Assembly: GCF_008974265.1 (NCBI RefSeq)
Contig: NZ_BKZW01000006.1
Span: forward strand, 1-64,000
DNA length: 64,000 nt
Direction of reading: 5' to 3'
Origin: Dictyobacter vulcani
GTDB taxonomy: Bacteria > Chloroflexota > Ktedonobacteria > Ktedonobacterales > Ktedonobacteraceae
This document shows, in pieces, positions 17,767-26,830 of the stretch (within the stretch, counting starts at the first letter, position 1; each line of letters opens with the position of its first letter). Made by a program: the position numbers and the translations under genes. The notes below the pieces were generated by a model. It was not told the DNA's origin. It saw only the letters and a program-made list of their open reading frames with translations, and did no database searches.

Positions 17767-18600
17767 TTACACCTGCTCAAGCAGTGGAACATGGTTATGG
17801 AACTGGCTACGTCCGGCTAGATAAGCTCCCGGCGCGAGCCCGGCAAAGTTCTGGAAATCATGGATCAAGTGAGACTGATCGAAATAGCCCCAGTCCAGCG
17901 CTATTTGAGTCCAGTTAAGCTCGTCAGCGGAGTTTGCAATGGAACGTAGAAGCTGTTGAAAGCGTTGGATACGACAGAATTGCTTGGGGGCGAGTCCAGT
18001 GGCATCACGAAAGACCTGGATAAAATGCTTCTGGCTGATACCGAGTTGTCCGACAATTCTAGCGATGCTGGTGCTACCTGGATTTCGCTGGAATTGTGTG
18101 AGTGCAAAGGGAACAGAGGGGTGAGGACTATATGCTACGTTGAGGCGCAGACACAACGCATGCTCAAGAATAGCAAAGCGTTCCTCCACTTCTATCGCTG
18201 TCTGCAATTGTTCGTAAAGTTTGTGGGCAGTCTCCCCCCAGATATCTTCGAGAGCTATGACCTGATTGCACAACTCAGAAGCTGACAATGATAAAAATGG
18301 TAGTGCCCCACCAGATTTAAATTGCACTCCCATAACGGTAATCATACAACTGGTAGCAATAAAGGTCGGTATAGCATGAGCGCCTCTGACAATTGCGCCA
18401 GGATAGCTTCGGAGCCGGTTAGGCGCATACAGATCAGCAACCTGAATCTGGTCGGCATGCAGATTAATAATCAGTTCGATTAAACCATCTGGCAGGCGAC
18501 GTTCCAGCATATGGGTAGGTGGCTCACCTGCATACATCCAGAAATTTTCGATAAACGCTGCCAGTGGTAGGGCAGGTACGGCATGATGATGAATGAACAC
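17767..18600 (-). CDS. AraC-family transcriptional regulator
   Basis: About 277 residues. The N-terminal part (PALPLAAFIENFWMYAGEP, then LPDGLIELIINL) is the ligand-binding beta domain typical of AraC proteins with an RHH-type opening. The C-terminal 100 residues have two helix-turn-helices (IARIVGQLGISQKHFIQVFR and IALDWGYFDQSHLIHDFQNF, ending FAGLAPGAY). The GTG at 18600 is preferred over one at 18621 because AGAGGAG lies seven bases before it and falls inside the longer reading. The gene ends about 170 bases beyond the VOC gene start and has the same orientation; the target is unknown. Confidence 0.88.
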   Translation of the reverse strand: MFIHHHAVPALPLAAFIENFWMYAGEPPTHMLERRLPDGLIELIINLHADQIQVADLYAPNRLRSYPGAIVRGAHAIPTFIATSCMITVMGVQFKSGGALPFLSLSASELCNQVIALEDIWGETAHKLYEQLQTAIEVEERFAILEHALCLRLNVAYSPHPSVPFALTQFQRNPGSTSIARIVGQLGISQKHFIQVFRDATGLAPKQFCRIQRFQQLLRSIANSADELNWTQIALDWGYFDQSHLIHDFQNFAGLAPGAYLAGRSQFHNHVPLLEQV

Positions 18601-18649
18601 GATCTGGCTCCTCTCCCCCACTAGCCCTCATACGTAAGCTATACAGTTC

Positions 18650-19351
18650 TTATAAAGGATATCCCAGCCGCACCTTGATCTCCATCAGATGCTCCCACTC
18701 GTGTTCCAGCATGCGACGCATCACTTTGCTGGCGGTCTTGATCTGCTGGCCATGCTGAGTTTGCTCGCTACGCTCCGACTCAGTCAGCGCACGGATCTTT
18801 TCATTCTCACGCGTCCGCACATACTCCATCCACGCCAGAAACTCATCTCGTGATTTCCGCTCAACCGAACCGGGTCCAGCCATACCTTCGAGCTTGCCAA
18901 ACCCTCGGATATACGAATACTCGGCATTAAAGACATGCTCCAGGATGGCGCGGATCGTCCGCCCCCTGGCTGGCTTCTCCTGCCACTGTTCATCACTCAA
19001 ACTCTGCACCATAGCCAGCATCTCCTGGCGTATCCACTGCGAGAGTTGTAGACATTCTTCCCGACGCTCTATAGTCAATGGCTCCAGATCCCCTGGCAAC
19101 AGCAACGCTGGATCTCCATTACCCAGCCAGGAGCCCTCAGTAATATGCTGGGCTACCTCCAACTGGATCTCAGCATCTATCACCTCTCCATGGTGCTGCA
19201 ACAGCCGTAGATATTCTCGGATAATATCCGGTGTCCGCGCCATCGCCTCTTCAGTTGTCGGACCAGTCACCACACAACCTGGCAATTCCAATACATGTAC
19301 CATCGTCTTCTTACGCTGCGGACCAGACTCTAAATAGAGATGATAAAGCAC
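18650..19351 (-). CDS. HicB-like domain fused to a DinB-family domain
   Basis: A 233-residue fusion. Residues 1-75 resemble the HicB/UPF0150 fold (VHVLELPGCVVTGPTTEEAM), otherwise an antitoxin module. Residues about 95-233 form a DinB four-helix bundle (LEHVFNAEYSYIRGFGKL, then MLEHEWEHLMEIK) with potential metal-binding histidines. GTG at 19351 is the start, with GAGGAG about eight bases upstream. No HicA toxin gene is adjacent, so an antitoxin role is unlikely; a thiol-dependent or metal-dependent enzyme is a guess from the DinB fold. It starts the minus-strand run that continues into the AraC gene. Confidence 0.8.
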   Translation of the reverse strand: MLYHLYLESGPQRKKTMVHVLELPGCVVTGPTTEEAMARTPDIIREYLRLLQHHGEVIDAEIQLEVAQHITEGSWLGNGDPALLLPGDLEPLTIERREECLQLSQWIRQEMLAMVQSLSDEQWQEKPARGRTIRAILEHVFNAEYSYIRGFGKLEGMAGPGSVERKSRDEFLAWMEYVRTRENEKIRALTESERSEQTQHGQQIKTASKVMRRMLEHEWEHLMEIKVRLGYPL

Positions 19352-19555
19352 CAGCCACTCCTCTAGTTTCGAACAAAATTACCATACACTCCTGTTCCAG
19401 ATGGTACAGATAATGACAGCACATGTCAAACTAATATAAGAAATTCACCAGGCGGATACGAATGTACCATACAAGAGTTCAACCGTCAAAGCAGGTATTA
19501 CATTCGCTGGTATCATCGTCAAAATATATCGCTTTCTGGCCTGGCCATTAGCGAT

Positions 19556-19598
19556 CAAAAATAAAGGTCCCCATAACTAATGAAAGTTACAGGGACCC
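19556..19598 (-). terminator. Intrinsic terminator of the dioxygenase gene
   Basis: On the minus strand GGGTCCCTGTAAC pairs with GTTATGGGGACC, followed by TTTATTTTT. It begins 17 bases after the dioxygenase stop. Confidence 0.85.
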
Positions 19599-19614
19599 AC
19601 TTCTGGCTTGTGAC

Positions 19615-20604
19615 TTATTTCTCTTGCGCCACCGGCTCTAGCACGATGGGCTGGATCGGTTTGAGATTGGCTTCAATCTCGCGCCGATAGGGCTCCAGGA
19701 AAGGCGGCAGGGCCAGCAATTCACCGAGATGCTCAGGATCTTCATCGCCGGTAAAGCCTGGTCCGTCGGTTGAGATTTCGAACAGGACACCATTGGGCTC
19801 GCGGAAGTAGATGGCATGGAAGTAGTAGCGCTCGATGACCGGGGTGACGTTGCGGACGACCCGGGCCAGCTTTTCGCGCCACTGCTCATGCTCTTCGTTA
19901 TCCGGTGTACGGAAGGCCACATGATGAACTCCACCAATACCAGGACTACCAAAACGCAGGTCGGGACGCACATCCAGATGTACTTCAGTACCAGGACCAC
20001 CAGGACCGACTTCAAAAACTTCAACAGTATAGCCTGGCTCGGCTTGATAGCTATAGGTTGGTCGAAACCCCATGGTCTCTGTCAGCAGTTTCGCCGTTGG
20101 AACACTATCCCGCACCAGCATGCGCACACCGTACAGGCCATGGATCCCCATTTCATCGGGCACAGGACTCTTCTGCCACGGCTTACCGCCCATGCGACCT
20201 TCGTCATCCACCAGTTCTAAACGCTGGCCCTCTGGATCTCGGAAAGCCAGGAACGATTTTGGCTGACTCTCGCTGCGCACCTGGATGCCATCGTGTTTGA
20301 CCTGGAATTGGTCGAAGCGTTTCACCCACCACTCCAAAGCCTCACGTCCGGTCACACCCAGCATAATCGCGGAAATCGTACCCACACCTGGACGATTAGG
20401 TCCCGACTGCGGCCAGTCAAAAAAGGTGAGTTCAGTGCCGGGATGGCCAATCTCGTCGCCATAGAACAGGTGATAGGCCGAAACATCGTCCTGGTTGACG
20501 GTCTTCTTGACCAGGCGCAAGCCTAAAACCTGGGTGTAGAATGCGACGTTTTGTGAAACATTGCCAGTAATTGCACTGAGATGGTGCAGTCCACCTAATT
20601 GCAT
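19615..20604 (-). CDS. VOC-family ring-cleaving dioxygenase (MhqO/MhqA-like)
   Basis: A 329-residue protein made of two VOC modules: GGLHHLSAITGNVSQNVAFY with KKTVNQDDVSAYHLFYGD, and a second repeat beginning about residue 155 with GGVHHVAFRTP. The C-terminal ISTDGPGFTGDEDPEHLGE is characteristic of the MhqO/YdfO group, which opens hydroquinone or catechol-type rings during quinone stress. His residues in HHLSA and HHVAF are candidate iron ligands. GGGAG precedes the ATG. It lies 86 bp downstream of a MarR gene in the same direction, the same pairing as mhqR-regulated genes of Bacillus, which supports a quinone/phenol detoxification role. Confidence 0.9.
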   Translation of the reverse strand: MQLGGLHHLSAITGNVSQNVAFYTQVLGLRLVKKTVNQDDVSAYHLFYGDEIGHPGTELTFFDWPQSGPNRPGVGTISAIMLGVTGREALEWWVKRFDQFQVKHDGIQVRSESQPKSFLAFRDPEGQRLELVDDEGRMGGKPWQKSPVPDEMGIHGLYGVRMLVRDSVPTAKLLTETMGFRPTYSYQAEPGYTVEVFEVGPGGPGTEVHLDVRPDLRFGSPGIGGVHHVAFRTPDNEEHEQWREKLARVVRNVTPVIERYYFHAIYFREPNGVLFEISTDGPGFTGDEDPEHLGELLALPPFLEPYRREIEANLKPIQPIVLEPVAQEK

Positions 20605-20651
20605 GATTGTTCTCCCTTGAGAATATGTCTTGACGTATCTATCGAAATTGA

Positions 20652-20665
20652 GTTTACAACTAAAC
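20652..20665. promoter_or_regulatory. Putative MarR operator in front of the dioxygenase
   Basis: GTTTACAACTAAAC, a near-palindrome matching 12 of 14 bases with the site at 21137-21150 in the MarR promoter. It lies about 50 bases before the dioxygenase start and overlaps a TAAACT -10-like hexamer on the minus strand. Confidence 0.55.
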
Positions 20666-20689
20666 TTACTGTGTAAAAAAAAGGAAGCA

Positions 20690-21103
20690 CTACTCTAATG
20701 AATGATCCAGTTTGCGCAGGAGTCCCAATAACGTTGATATTTCCGCCGTTGATAGGCCATGAAACTTTGTCGCTATCATGTCTTCCTGAGCTGGAACCAC
20801 GCGCTCATAGAGTTCCTGACCCTTCTCAGTCAGGCTCAAACTATTACTGCGCCGTTCCTGACAACGCTGTAGCCAGCCCATTTTCTCCATACGATCCAGC
20901 AGCTGTGAAATGTTACCTTTTGTAACCAGCAAGCGATCTGCCAGCTCTTGCTGCGTAATCCCCTTGGCCGCCCCCACATGCGCCAGCACATCAAACTGGG
21001 CCGTACTCAATCCCCATGTGCGCAGATGCACATCCGACATGCGATCAATCTTCTGAAAAACCCGGAAGATCCGCAACCACGCTAGCACCGACGATCGAGC
21101 CAT
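20690..21103 (-). CDS. MarR-family transcriptional repressor
   Basis: A 137-residue winged-helix dimer protein. Helix 1 (SVLAWLRIFRVFQKI) is followed by LSTAQFDVLAHVGAAKGITQ and the recognition helix region LLVTKGNISQLLDRMEKMGWL. The wing is QERRSNSLSLTEKG and a C-terminal dimerisation helix follows. MarR proteins of this length usually repress an adjacent detoxification gene and their own gene and are released by phenolic or quinone ligands. The shared operator-like sequence in front of this gene and the following dioxygenase gene supports that model. Confidence 0.92.
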   Translation of the reverse strand: MARSSVLAWLRIFRVFQKIDRMSDVHLRTWGLSTAQFDVLAHVGAAKGITQQELADRLLVTKGNISQLLDRMEKMGWLQRCQERRSNSLSLTEKGQELYERVVPAQEDMIATKFHGLSTAEISTLLGLLRKLDHSLE

Positions 21104-21135
21104 CTAGATCACTTCCTTTCTCATTTCATATTCAT

Positions 21136-21164
21136 AGTTTAGCACTAAACCATAACTATGTCAA
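21136..21164 (-). promoter_or_regulatory. MarR gene promoter with overlapping operator
   Basis: On the minus strand TTGACA (21159-21164) is followed after 17 bases by TAAACT (21136-21141). The palindrome GTTTAGCACTAAAC (21137-21150) covers the -10 box, as expected for autorepression. Confidence 0.65.
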
Positions 21165-21220
21165 GTCCGATTACAATCAATGAATCTGATTACCATCTAC
21201 AAATTAGCTGCTTTAGCCTC

Positions 21221-21249
21221 TTGCGAAACTAATGATATTAGTTTATAAT
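21221..21249 (+). promoter_or_regulatory. Promoter of the MBL-tetR operon with operator in the spacer
   Basis: TTGCGA (21221-21226), 17-bp spacer, TATAAT (21244-21249). The spacer is filled by the palindrome AAACTAAT-GAT-ATTAGTTT (21226-21244). A repressor bound there would block RNA polymerase; the TetR regulator two genes on is the obvious candidate. Confidence 0.65.
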
Positions 21250-21304
21250 CTATATATATTAGTTTTGATATTAAACTTATTCATCTAACAAGGATGTTGC
21301 TCTC

Positions 21305-22018
21305 ATGAAAATACATACTAACAGCCAGCACCTTTTCCAGTTAACCTGTTTTGGAGCCATGAATTGTTATCTTGTCCGTGAAGAAGATGGCTTTACGTTG
21401 ATTGATACGACGATTGGTGGACAGGCCCAGCCGATTATTCAGGCCGCCCGAAAATTGGGTCAACCAATCGTACGTATTGTACTGACGCACGCCCATGCGG
21501 ACCATGTGGGATCGCTGGATGAGCTTCATACGGCACTGCCAGAAGCTGAGGTGATGATCAGTGAGCGCGATGCGCGCTTCCTCAAGGGTGATAAGAGCCT
21601 GGATCCTACGGAGCCACAGGACACTTTGCGCGGCGGTTATCCAGTTTGTACAACCACACCAACACGCCTGCTCCATGAAGGTGACCGCATCGGCTCCCTT
21701 GAGGTGATTGCGACCGCTGGACATACTCCCGGCCACATGGCATTTCTGGATCATCGCGATCGTGCCATTATCGTTGGAGATGCCTTCCAGACTCTCGGCG
21801 GCATTGCAGTCGCTGGGAAGTTCCAGCCACTCTTTCCACTTCCAGCTATGGCAACATGGCATAAAGGCTTGAGCCTGAATAGTGCCCGCAAACTACTAAA
21901 CCTTCAACCTTCCTTGCTGGCAGTCGGGCATGGTCGTATGATAAGCCAACCACAAGCAAAAATGCAACGCGCTATCCAGACTATGGAACGAGTGCTGGCA
22001 AAAGAAAAAGTGAAATAG
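21305..22018 (+). CDS. Metallo-beta-lactamase-fold hydrolase
   Basis: A 237-residue MBL protein. THAHADHVG (about 60-68) is the zinc-binding HxHxDH motif, followed by AGHTPGHMAF (about 140), IIVGDAF (about 160) and a final His in VGHGRMI (about 207). The set is complete, so it should bind two metals. The compact length suits a general hydrolase such as a lactonase or glyoxalase-II-like enzyme; the substrate is unknown. It is the first gene of a two-gene operon, with the TetR start three bases after its stop. Confidence 0.9.
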   Translation: MKIHTNSQHLFQLTCFGAMNCYLVREEDGFTLIDTTIGGQAQPIIQAARKLGQPIVRIVLTHAHADHVGSLDELHTALPEAEVMISERDARFLKGDKSLDPTEPQDTLRGGYPVCTTTPTRLLHEGDRIGSLEVIATAGHTPGHMAFLDHRDRAIIVGDAFQTLGGIAVAGKFQPLFPLPAMATWHKGLSLNSARKLLNLQPSLLAVGHGRMISQPQAKMQRAIQTMERVLAKEKVK

Positions 22019-22021
22019 GTT

Positions 22022-22582
22022 ATGTCACCAAGAGCAGGATTGGATCGAACAAGCATCACAGACGCAGCACTTCAACTGGTCGATACAGAGGGGATTGAAG
22101 CACTTTCGCTGGGCAAACTTGCCCGGCGCCTGGGAGTGCGAACTCCCTCCCTGTATAACCATGTTGATGGATTATCAGGACTCAAGCATGATCTCGCTGC
22201 TTATTGCTTGCGCGAGGTATTAGAACGTACAGCACGCTCAACTATCGGAAAAGCAGGTGCGGATGCTATCGTGGCCTTTGCCAACGCCTACCTGTCCTAT
22301 GCGCGAGAAACTCCTGCTCGCTACACCCTGACACTGGCCCCCGATCCCGATAACCAGGAGGTACAGAAACTGGCTACGCAACTGGTAGAGATCGTCCAGG
22401 CAATCCTCGCGCACTATCACCTCGACTATCAAGACGAAATCCATGCGATTCGTAGCCTGCGTAGCCTCATTCACGGCTTTATCTCACTACAGCAAGCCTC
22501 CGGTTTCCGCATGGCAGTCGATCCACAAGCCAGTTTCAATTGGATGCTCAATCTGTTTATTTCAGGGCTTGAAAAGACGTAG
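22022..22582 (+). CDS. TetR-family transcriptional regulator
   Basis: A 186-residue protein. Residues about 8-55 are the TetR DNA-binding domain (SITDAALQLVDTEGIEALSL, then RRLGVRTPSLYNHVDGL). The C-terminal helical part (about 80-186; IRSLRSLIHGFISLQQASGF) resembles the WHG ligand domain. The ATG lies three bases past the MBL stop, so translation is probably coupled. It likely represses this operon through the palindrome at 21226-21244. Confidence 0.9.
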   Translation: MSPRAGLDRTSITDAALQLVDTEGIEALSLGKLARRLGVRTPSLYNHVDGLSGLKHDLAAYCLREVLERTARSTIGKAGADAIVAFANAYLSYARETPARYTLTLAPDPDNQEVQKLATQLVEIVQAILAHYHLDYQDEIHAIRSLRSLIHGFISLQQASGFRMAVDPQASFNWMLNLFISGLEKT

Positions 22583-22672
22583 GCCAGATTTATACCACCT
22601 CATTCACTACCACCTGACAAAACAGTATAGCTTGCATTTTTATCTGTCTATGCTTATTCTTGCTTTCTCACC

Positions 22673-23272
22673 TCAAATTAAAGCATCAGGTACCAGACGC
22701 TCTACCCCATCCAGAACGATCAGGAGAATAGCATTACTCATCTGCTCAACTGAGATTATGCTCTCTTCCTGGCTCCATTGGATTATCGGCCCAAAGATGG
22801 CCCAACCAGTGATGCGCGCGATGGTTTCTAATGGAATTTGTCGGTTTGCCTGGTGGCCAGCACCTTGTTGTAACCAGCAGAGAAGTTGCGTGGTCAGTTC
22901 ACCGTGGATGGCCTGCTCTATTAAAGGAGCAATAGCTACAGGGATATGCTTCTGATGCTGATATTTTTTCTCAAAGTGCTCTAAGAGAGTGCAAATAAGC
23001 AGATGCAGAGATTGTCTGTCCCAACAGGTAGTAGCCGGTAAGGACGTAGCCAGGACACGCTGGAAGTCCTCGCGTACAAAGGCGTCCAGAAGCATGTATT
23101 TATCCGCGAAGTGAAGATAAAATGTGCCGCGATTGACGTTAGCACGATCCGTAATATCCTGAATCGTGATGGCGGCAAAGCGTTTTTGTCTGGCGATATC
23201 TCTAAACGCCGTGAATAGTAACTGGCGGGTACGCTGGATACGCCGATCTTTACACTTCTGCTAGATCTCCAT
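22673..23272 (-). pseudogene. TetR-family regulator with an amber codon at position 4
   Basis: The frame from 23260 to 22673 encodes a complete TetR protein: RRIQRTRQLLFTAFRDIARQ, then AITIQDITDRANVNRGTFYL, LHFADKYMLLDAF and a normal ligand-binding region to ERLVPDALI. The only suitable start is the ATG at 23270-23272, which reads Met-Glu-Ile followed by TAG (23261-23263), then continues Gln-Lys in frame. No alternative ATG, GTG or TTG exists before the DNA-binding domain. Either the gene carries a nonsense mutation (CAG to TAG is one transition), it starts at a non-standard codon, or the base is an error. Confidence 0.72.
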
Positions 23273-23456
23273 ACCTGCTTCCTGCCTCTCTCCTGCTCTT
23301 TAGTTCTCAACAAAATGCTCTCTCTGTCGCATAATCAACACCTACGAAAAGTTGATTATTGCTACTGCCGTGCCTGAGCCATACTATTATAGTTGACGGA
23401 TGCAAAGATACGCAATCGCTCGCTATACGTTCAATATCCAGCAAGGAGACAGAAAG

Positions 23457-24341
23457 ATGCAGTTAACTCAATCCAACCATGAACAGTTCACCAGCCACTA
23501 TACCAGAGCCATTGATGAACTATGTACAATTGTCCGGGCACATTATACCAATGGAAACTTAAAATCGGCCCAACAATTACTTCGCACAGCGTTACAGCTA
23601 CTGGAAGTTGATCAGCCACTACCGCAACTCAGGCTGAAGCTTCTCTTAATCTATGGCCAGGTTCTAATCGTCGAACACTTGCTCACGCGTGAAGATCCCA
23701 CGAACATGTTCGCAATCATACGCCAGGCCCACCAATTGGCCGAGGAAAGCCAGGATCCACAGAGGATAGCGGATGCTTTGAGCTTACTTGGACAGGCCCA
23801 CTATTTTGCAACTATCGTGGCCAGAGTACAGGCTGGCCAATCTCCTAACAGTTCACAATCAGCAGGCCACTATAATCAGTCTCTGGCCTATCAGGAGCAG
23901 GCGCTGGCGCTGCGCGAAGACCTCCAGGATACACGTGGCATCAGCGAGTCCTGCTTTCAGGTGGGAGTGATCTATGAACGCTGGCAGCAGTATGAGCGTT
24001 CCCAGACATGCTATGCGCGGGCCAGCCAGCTCGCTGAGCAACATAATTATGCCTTTGAAAAGACTGAGCCGACCCGCCATCGTGCCCTCTATGCCCTATT
24101 ACAAGGACATTTGGATCAGGCACTCATCCTGGCCCAGAAAGCCCTGGCTCTACGTGAGGCCGCACACTTCAAGCCCTATCTGCCACTTGATCATCTCCTA
24201 CTAAGAGACATCTACCAGGCTAAAGGGGACACAGCAAATGCGCAAAAGCATACAACCTCCGCCCGCACTATCGCTGTGGAAATGGGCTATCCAGGCCTGG
24301 TCGATTCCACTCCTGACCGCGGCATTATTCACAATGAGTAA
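23457..24341 (+). CDS. TPR-repeat protein
   Basis: About 294 residues from the ATG at 23457, which has AAGGAG eight bases upstream; an earlier in-frame ATG at 23400 lacks one. Helical pairs with TPR periodicity run through most of the chain: LKSAQQLLRTALQLLE, IADALSLLGQAHYF, YNQSLAYQEQALALRED, CFQVGVIYERWQQYERSQTC, LDQALILAQKALALREA. There is no signal peptide or catalytic motif. It is probably a cytoplasmic protein-interaction scaffold of the kind that abounds in this phylum, diverging from the broken TetR gene. Its partner is unknown. Confidence 0.8.
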   Translation: MQLTQSNHEQFTSHYTRAIDELCTIVRAHYTNGNLKSAQQLLRTALQLLEVDQPLPQLRLKLLLIYGQVLIVEHLLTREDPTNMFAIIRQAHQLAEESQDPQRIADALSLLGQAHYFATIVARVQAGQSPNSSQSAGHYNQSLAYQEQALALREDLQDTRGISESCFQVGVIYERWQQYERSQTCYARASQLAEQHNYAFEKTEPTRHRALYALLQGHLDQALILAQKALALREAAHFKPYLPLDHLLLRDIYQAKGDTANAQKHTTSARTIAVEMGYPGLVDSTPDRGIIHNE

Positions 24342-24365
24342 AATGTGCTCATATATCGCTTCATG

Positions 24366-25608
24366 CTACCAGCCAGAGGTCAGACTGATAAGTCCATCAG
24401 CAAGGGTGCCGCGCCAGCAAAGGTAGTCGTGACCACCCTCAAATTCGCTGTAATCAACCCGATAGCCTTTGGCTTCAAGGACATTACGCATATGCCGATT
24501 AGTGGTGACCATATCCGCCAATGGCTCGAGCAAGCCAACCTCCAGGTAAAAGTGGATGGCTTGCCTATCTTTGATCACATATTGCCTGGCTAACCATTCT
24601 GGCTGGGGCTCGCTCGGATGTTTTTTACCCCACCAATAGGAGCCGGATTGGGACAGGACATTGCCGAAGGCATCAGGCGCTTGCAGGGCAGTATAGGTAG
24701 CAGCCAGGCCTCCATAGCTTGATCCTGCGACAATGCAACGTGATGGTTCACTGCTGACATGATAATGTTCCCGTACCCATGGCATCAGTTCTTGCTGTAA
24801 ATAGGCGGCGTGTTCGGGATTACAAGGCAGTTCTCGATTACGCGTTTCCTCATTCAGGCTATCGGGCAGGATTACGACCAGCGGGGGAATCTTACCTGCA
24901 CTTAGAAGGTTGTCCAGAATGGTCGGTGTGGGGACCAGGTCAACATATACTGAACCATCAAACAATAGGAGCACTCCATAGGGATCATGTTCCTGGCTAT
25001 ATCCAGGTGGGGTATAAATCCAGACACGGCGACTATTTTAGAATAGCGCTCTCAAAAGTATGTCTCTCCACTTGACCCGCTGGCACCCCTTTCCGCCTGG
25101 TGATCCATGGTTGCTCGGGAGCCTCGGGCAGTTCTAGCACTGACAAAGTTGTGGAGAAATCATTAGGATCCTCTTCATCAGCCGGGTAGACCAACTGTTG
25201 AGGATTCAAGGGATCCGGTTGGAGAGTCCTTCTGCGAGCCTGGATATCCTTTTCCTGATCCCAGGGAATCAGTGAGTCATTGTGCGCAAAATAATACGCT
25301 GTGCGTACCTCAACATTCAGACGATAGGTTTTATACCATACATCTGTCTCAGCCAGCCGAGTCAATATATTTTCTTTGATCTCAGTATTATTGGTCAATC
25401 CACCCAAGACCACCACATTCTGCGTGTCTGGTCCACCACGCCAGACCACAGTCACTAAGCGATCCTGCGTCTCCTCATCTGTAATTGACTCTATAATCGG
25501 TGCACCATGTTCCTCAATTTCTCGCCAGAATGCCATCAACACATCTGACTTCCCTGTCTCTAAATCCTGGCTGAGTTGCATAATACGCGGGCTTGTATAC
25601 GCAGGCAT
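24366..25608 (-). pseudogene. Enterochelin-esterase-like (Fes-type) hydrolase, frameshifted
   Basis: Two frames give one roughly 410-residue esterase. The first (25608-25033) is the Fes-type N-terminal beta domain (VTVVWRGGPDTQNVVVLGGL, then VRTAYYFAHNDSLI). The second has the alpha/beta-hydrolase core: GVLLLFDGSVYVD, ELMPWVREHYHV, the nucleophile in AGSSYGG and the histidine in FEGGHDYLCW. Upstream of its first start codon the second frame reads RVWIYTPPGYSQEHDPY, the normal linker, so the break is at about 25040 in an A-rich stretch (net +1 or -2). Without iron-uptake neighbours, a role on siderophores is only a family-based possibility. Confidence 0.8.
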
Positions 25609-25734
25609 CTTGCCCTCTTTCTACTATAATTAATCCTTTAACGACAAAAAACCATGACAGTGTTCATATTAAGCTTTTATTATACCATAGGTTAAAGCAT
25701 CAATACACGCGCAACCAATAATTTCTTAAGCATG

Positions 25735-25772
25735 AAAAATGCCAGGATCTTCTTTAAGAGAAAATCCTGGCA
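25735..25772 (-). terminator. Intrinsic terminator of the DUF4383 gene
   Basis: TGCCAGGAT (25740-25748) and ATCCTGGCA (25764-25772) form a perfect stem; on the minus strand it is followed by TTTTTC. It lies about 30 bases past the gene's stop. Confidence 0.85.
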
Positions 25773-25803
25773 CCAACTCAGAACCCTATGACGGGAAATT
25801 TAT

Positions 25804-26259
25804 TTAGATTTCCTGACGAGCACGAGCGTTAGGTCCTGGATGGCGTACTGAACCCTTCATGAAGAAACCAACGCCAGCAGCGATCAGACCAGTGATCAGG
25901 TGCAGAATATGGTCACCAGCATTCATGTGGGTCAGACCAAGGAAGAGACCTTTGTCATCACCATAAGAACCGGCTGGGAAGTACAACTGTGGGATCACAC
26001 CCAGCAGGGCCAGCAGTACATAAACGATACCAAACACCTGGTTAAAGCGACGCTCCCAACCGGTGAAGGCAGAGGCGATACCCAGCAGACCGGTTACGAC
26101 ATACAGGATGTTGTGAACCGTGTCGGAATCAAACAGACCAAAGATGGCAATGACGCCAGTACTGTTTTCAGGTGGAGTGACAAATCCGACGATACCAAGT
26201 AAGAGGAAAATGATGCCGATGACGAGAGCAACTACTCGATTGATAGACCAGTTGTTCAT
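25804..26259 (-). CDS. DUF4383 four-helix membrane protein
   Basis: A 151-residue integral membrane protein. Four hydrophobic segments are visible: about 10-28 (VALVIGIIFLLLGIVGFV), 48-65 (HNILYVVTGLLGIASAF), 72-90 (FGIVYVLLALLGVIPQLY) and 115-135 (HILHLITGLIAAGVGFF). The conserved HNILYVVTGLLG and GDHILHLITGL stretches mark the family, whose function is not known. It has its own terminator and a long AT-rich upstream region, so it is probably monocistronic. Confidence 0.85.
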   Translation of the reverse strand: MNNWSINRVVALVIGIIFLLLGIVGFVTPPENSTGVIAIFGLFDSDTVHNILYVVTGLLGIASAFTGWERRFNQVFGIVYVLLALLGVIPQLYFPAGSYGDDKGLFLGLTHMNAGDHILHLITGLIAAGVGFFMKGSVRHPGPNARARQEI

Positions 26260-26830
26260 GTTAATTTCCTTCCGTCTGTCTTAATGTTAATTCAATAAAT
26301 GATAAAACATAAGTGCTTCTGAAATACTAAAACAAAATTTTGTATTTCAAGCCTTCATTTTTGATTACCTCTATAGCACGCTTCATTTGCTTCCAGGGAT
26401 GCATTTCAGCACTTATCTTATGTATTTCTAACCTTGTTAAGGTATGTGCCAGGAAAACGCCATGCCCTCAAATTTGACGTTTTTCTAATTACTTAGTATT
26501 TGACATTAGCAGTTCCTTTTTGCTATATTAACGCTCAGGCATGGAGATTATCATTTTTCAGAAATTACTATATATAAGAAAAGGCAAATAGTTCTGGATA
26601 CAACGGTACATGGATGCTCCACTCACCAGTGGACACCTCAGGCGCAACGCATCTACAGTAATCCACCGATCGCCCATGGCTGCTTTATGCCTTTTTTCAG
26701 CTTCTTTTTTTGTTAGAAAAACTCTCCTGACACCACAACCAGGTCATGCGTGATCTTCCCCGCTCCACTTGAGTTTTTTTGCTATGTTTTGCTGCTTAGC
26801 TATGTTTTGCTGCTTAAAGGAGCTTTTACG
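26260..26830. other. AT-rich intergenic interval
   Basis: About 570 bp with no supported gene, lying between the divergent DUF4383 gene and the MFS remnant. Promoter elements for DUF4383 should be in the proximal half; none stands out. Confidence 0.45.

Noticed and set aside
22981..23313. 110-codon frame overlapping the TetR gene
   Set aside because: It is the wrong frame; the TetR DNA-binding domain is encoded in the neighbouring frame.
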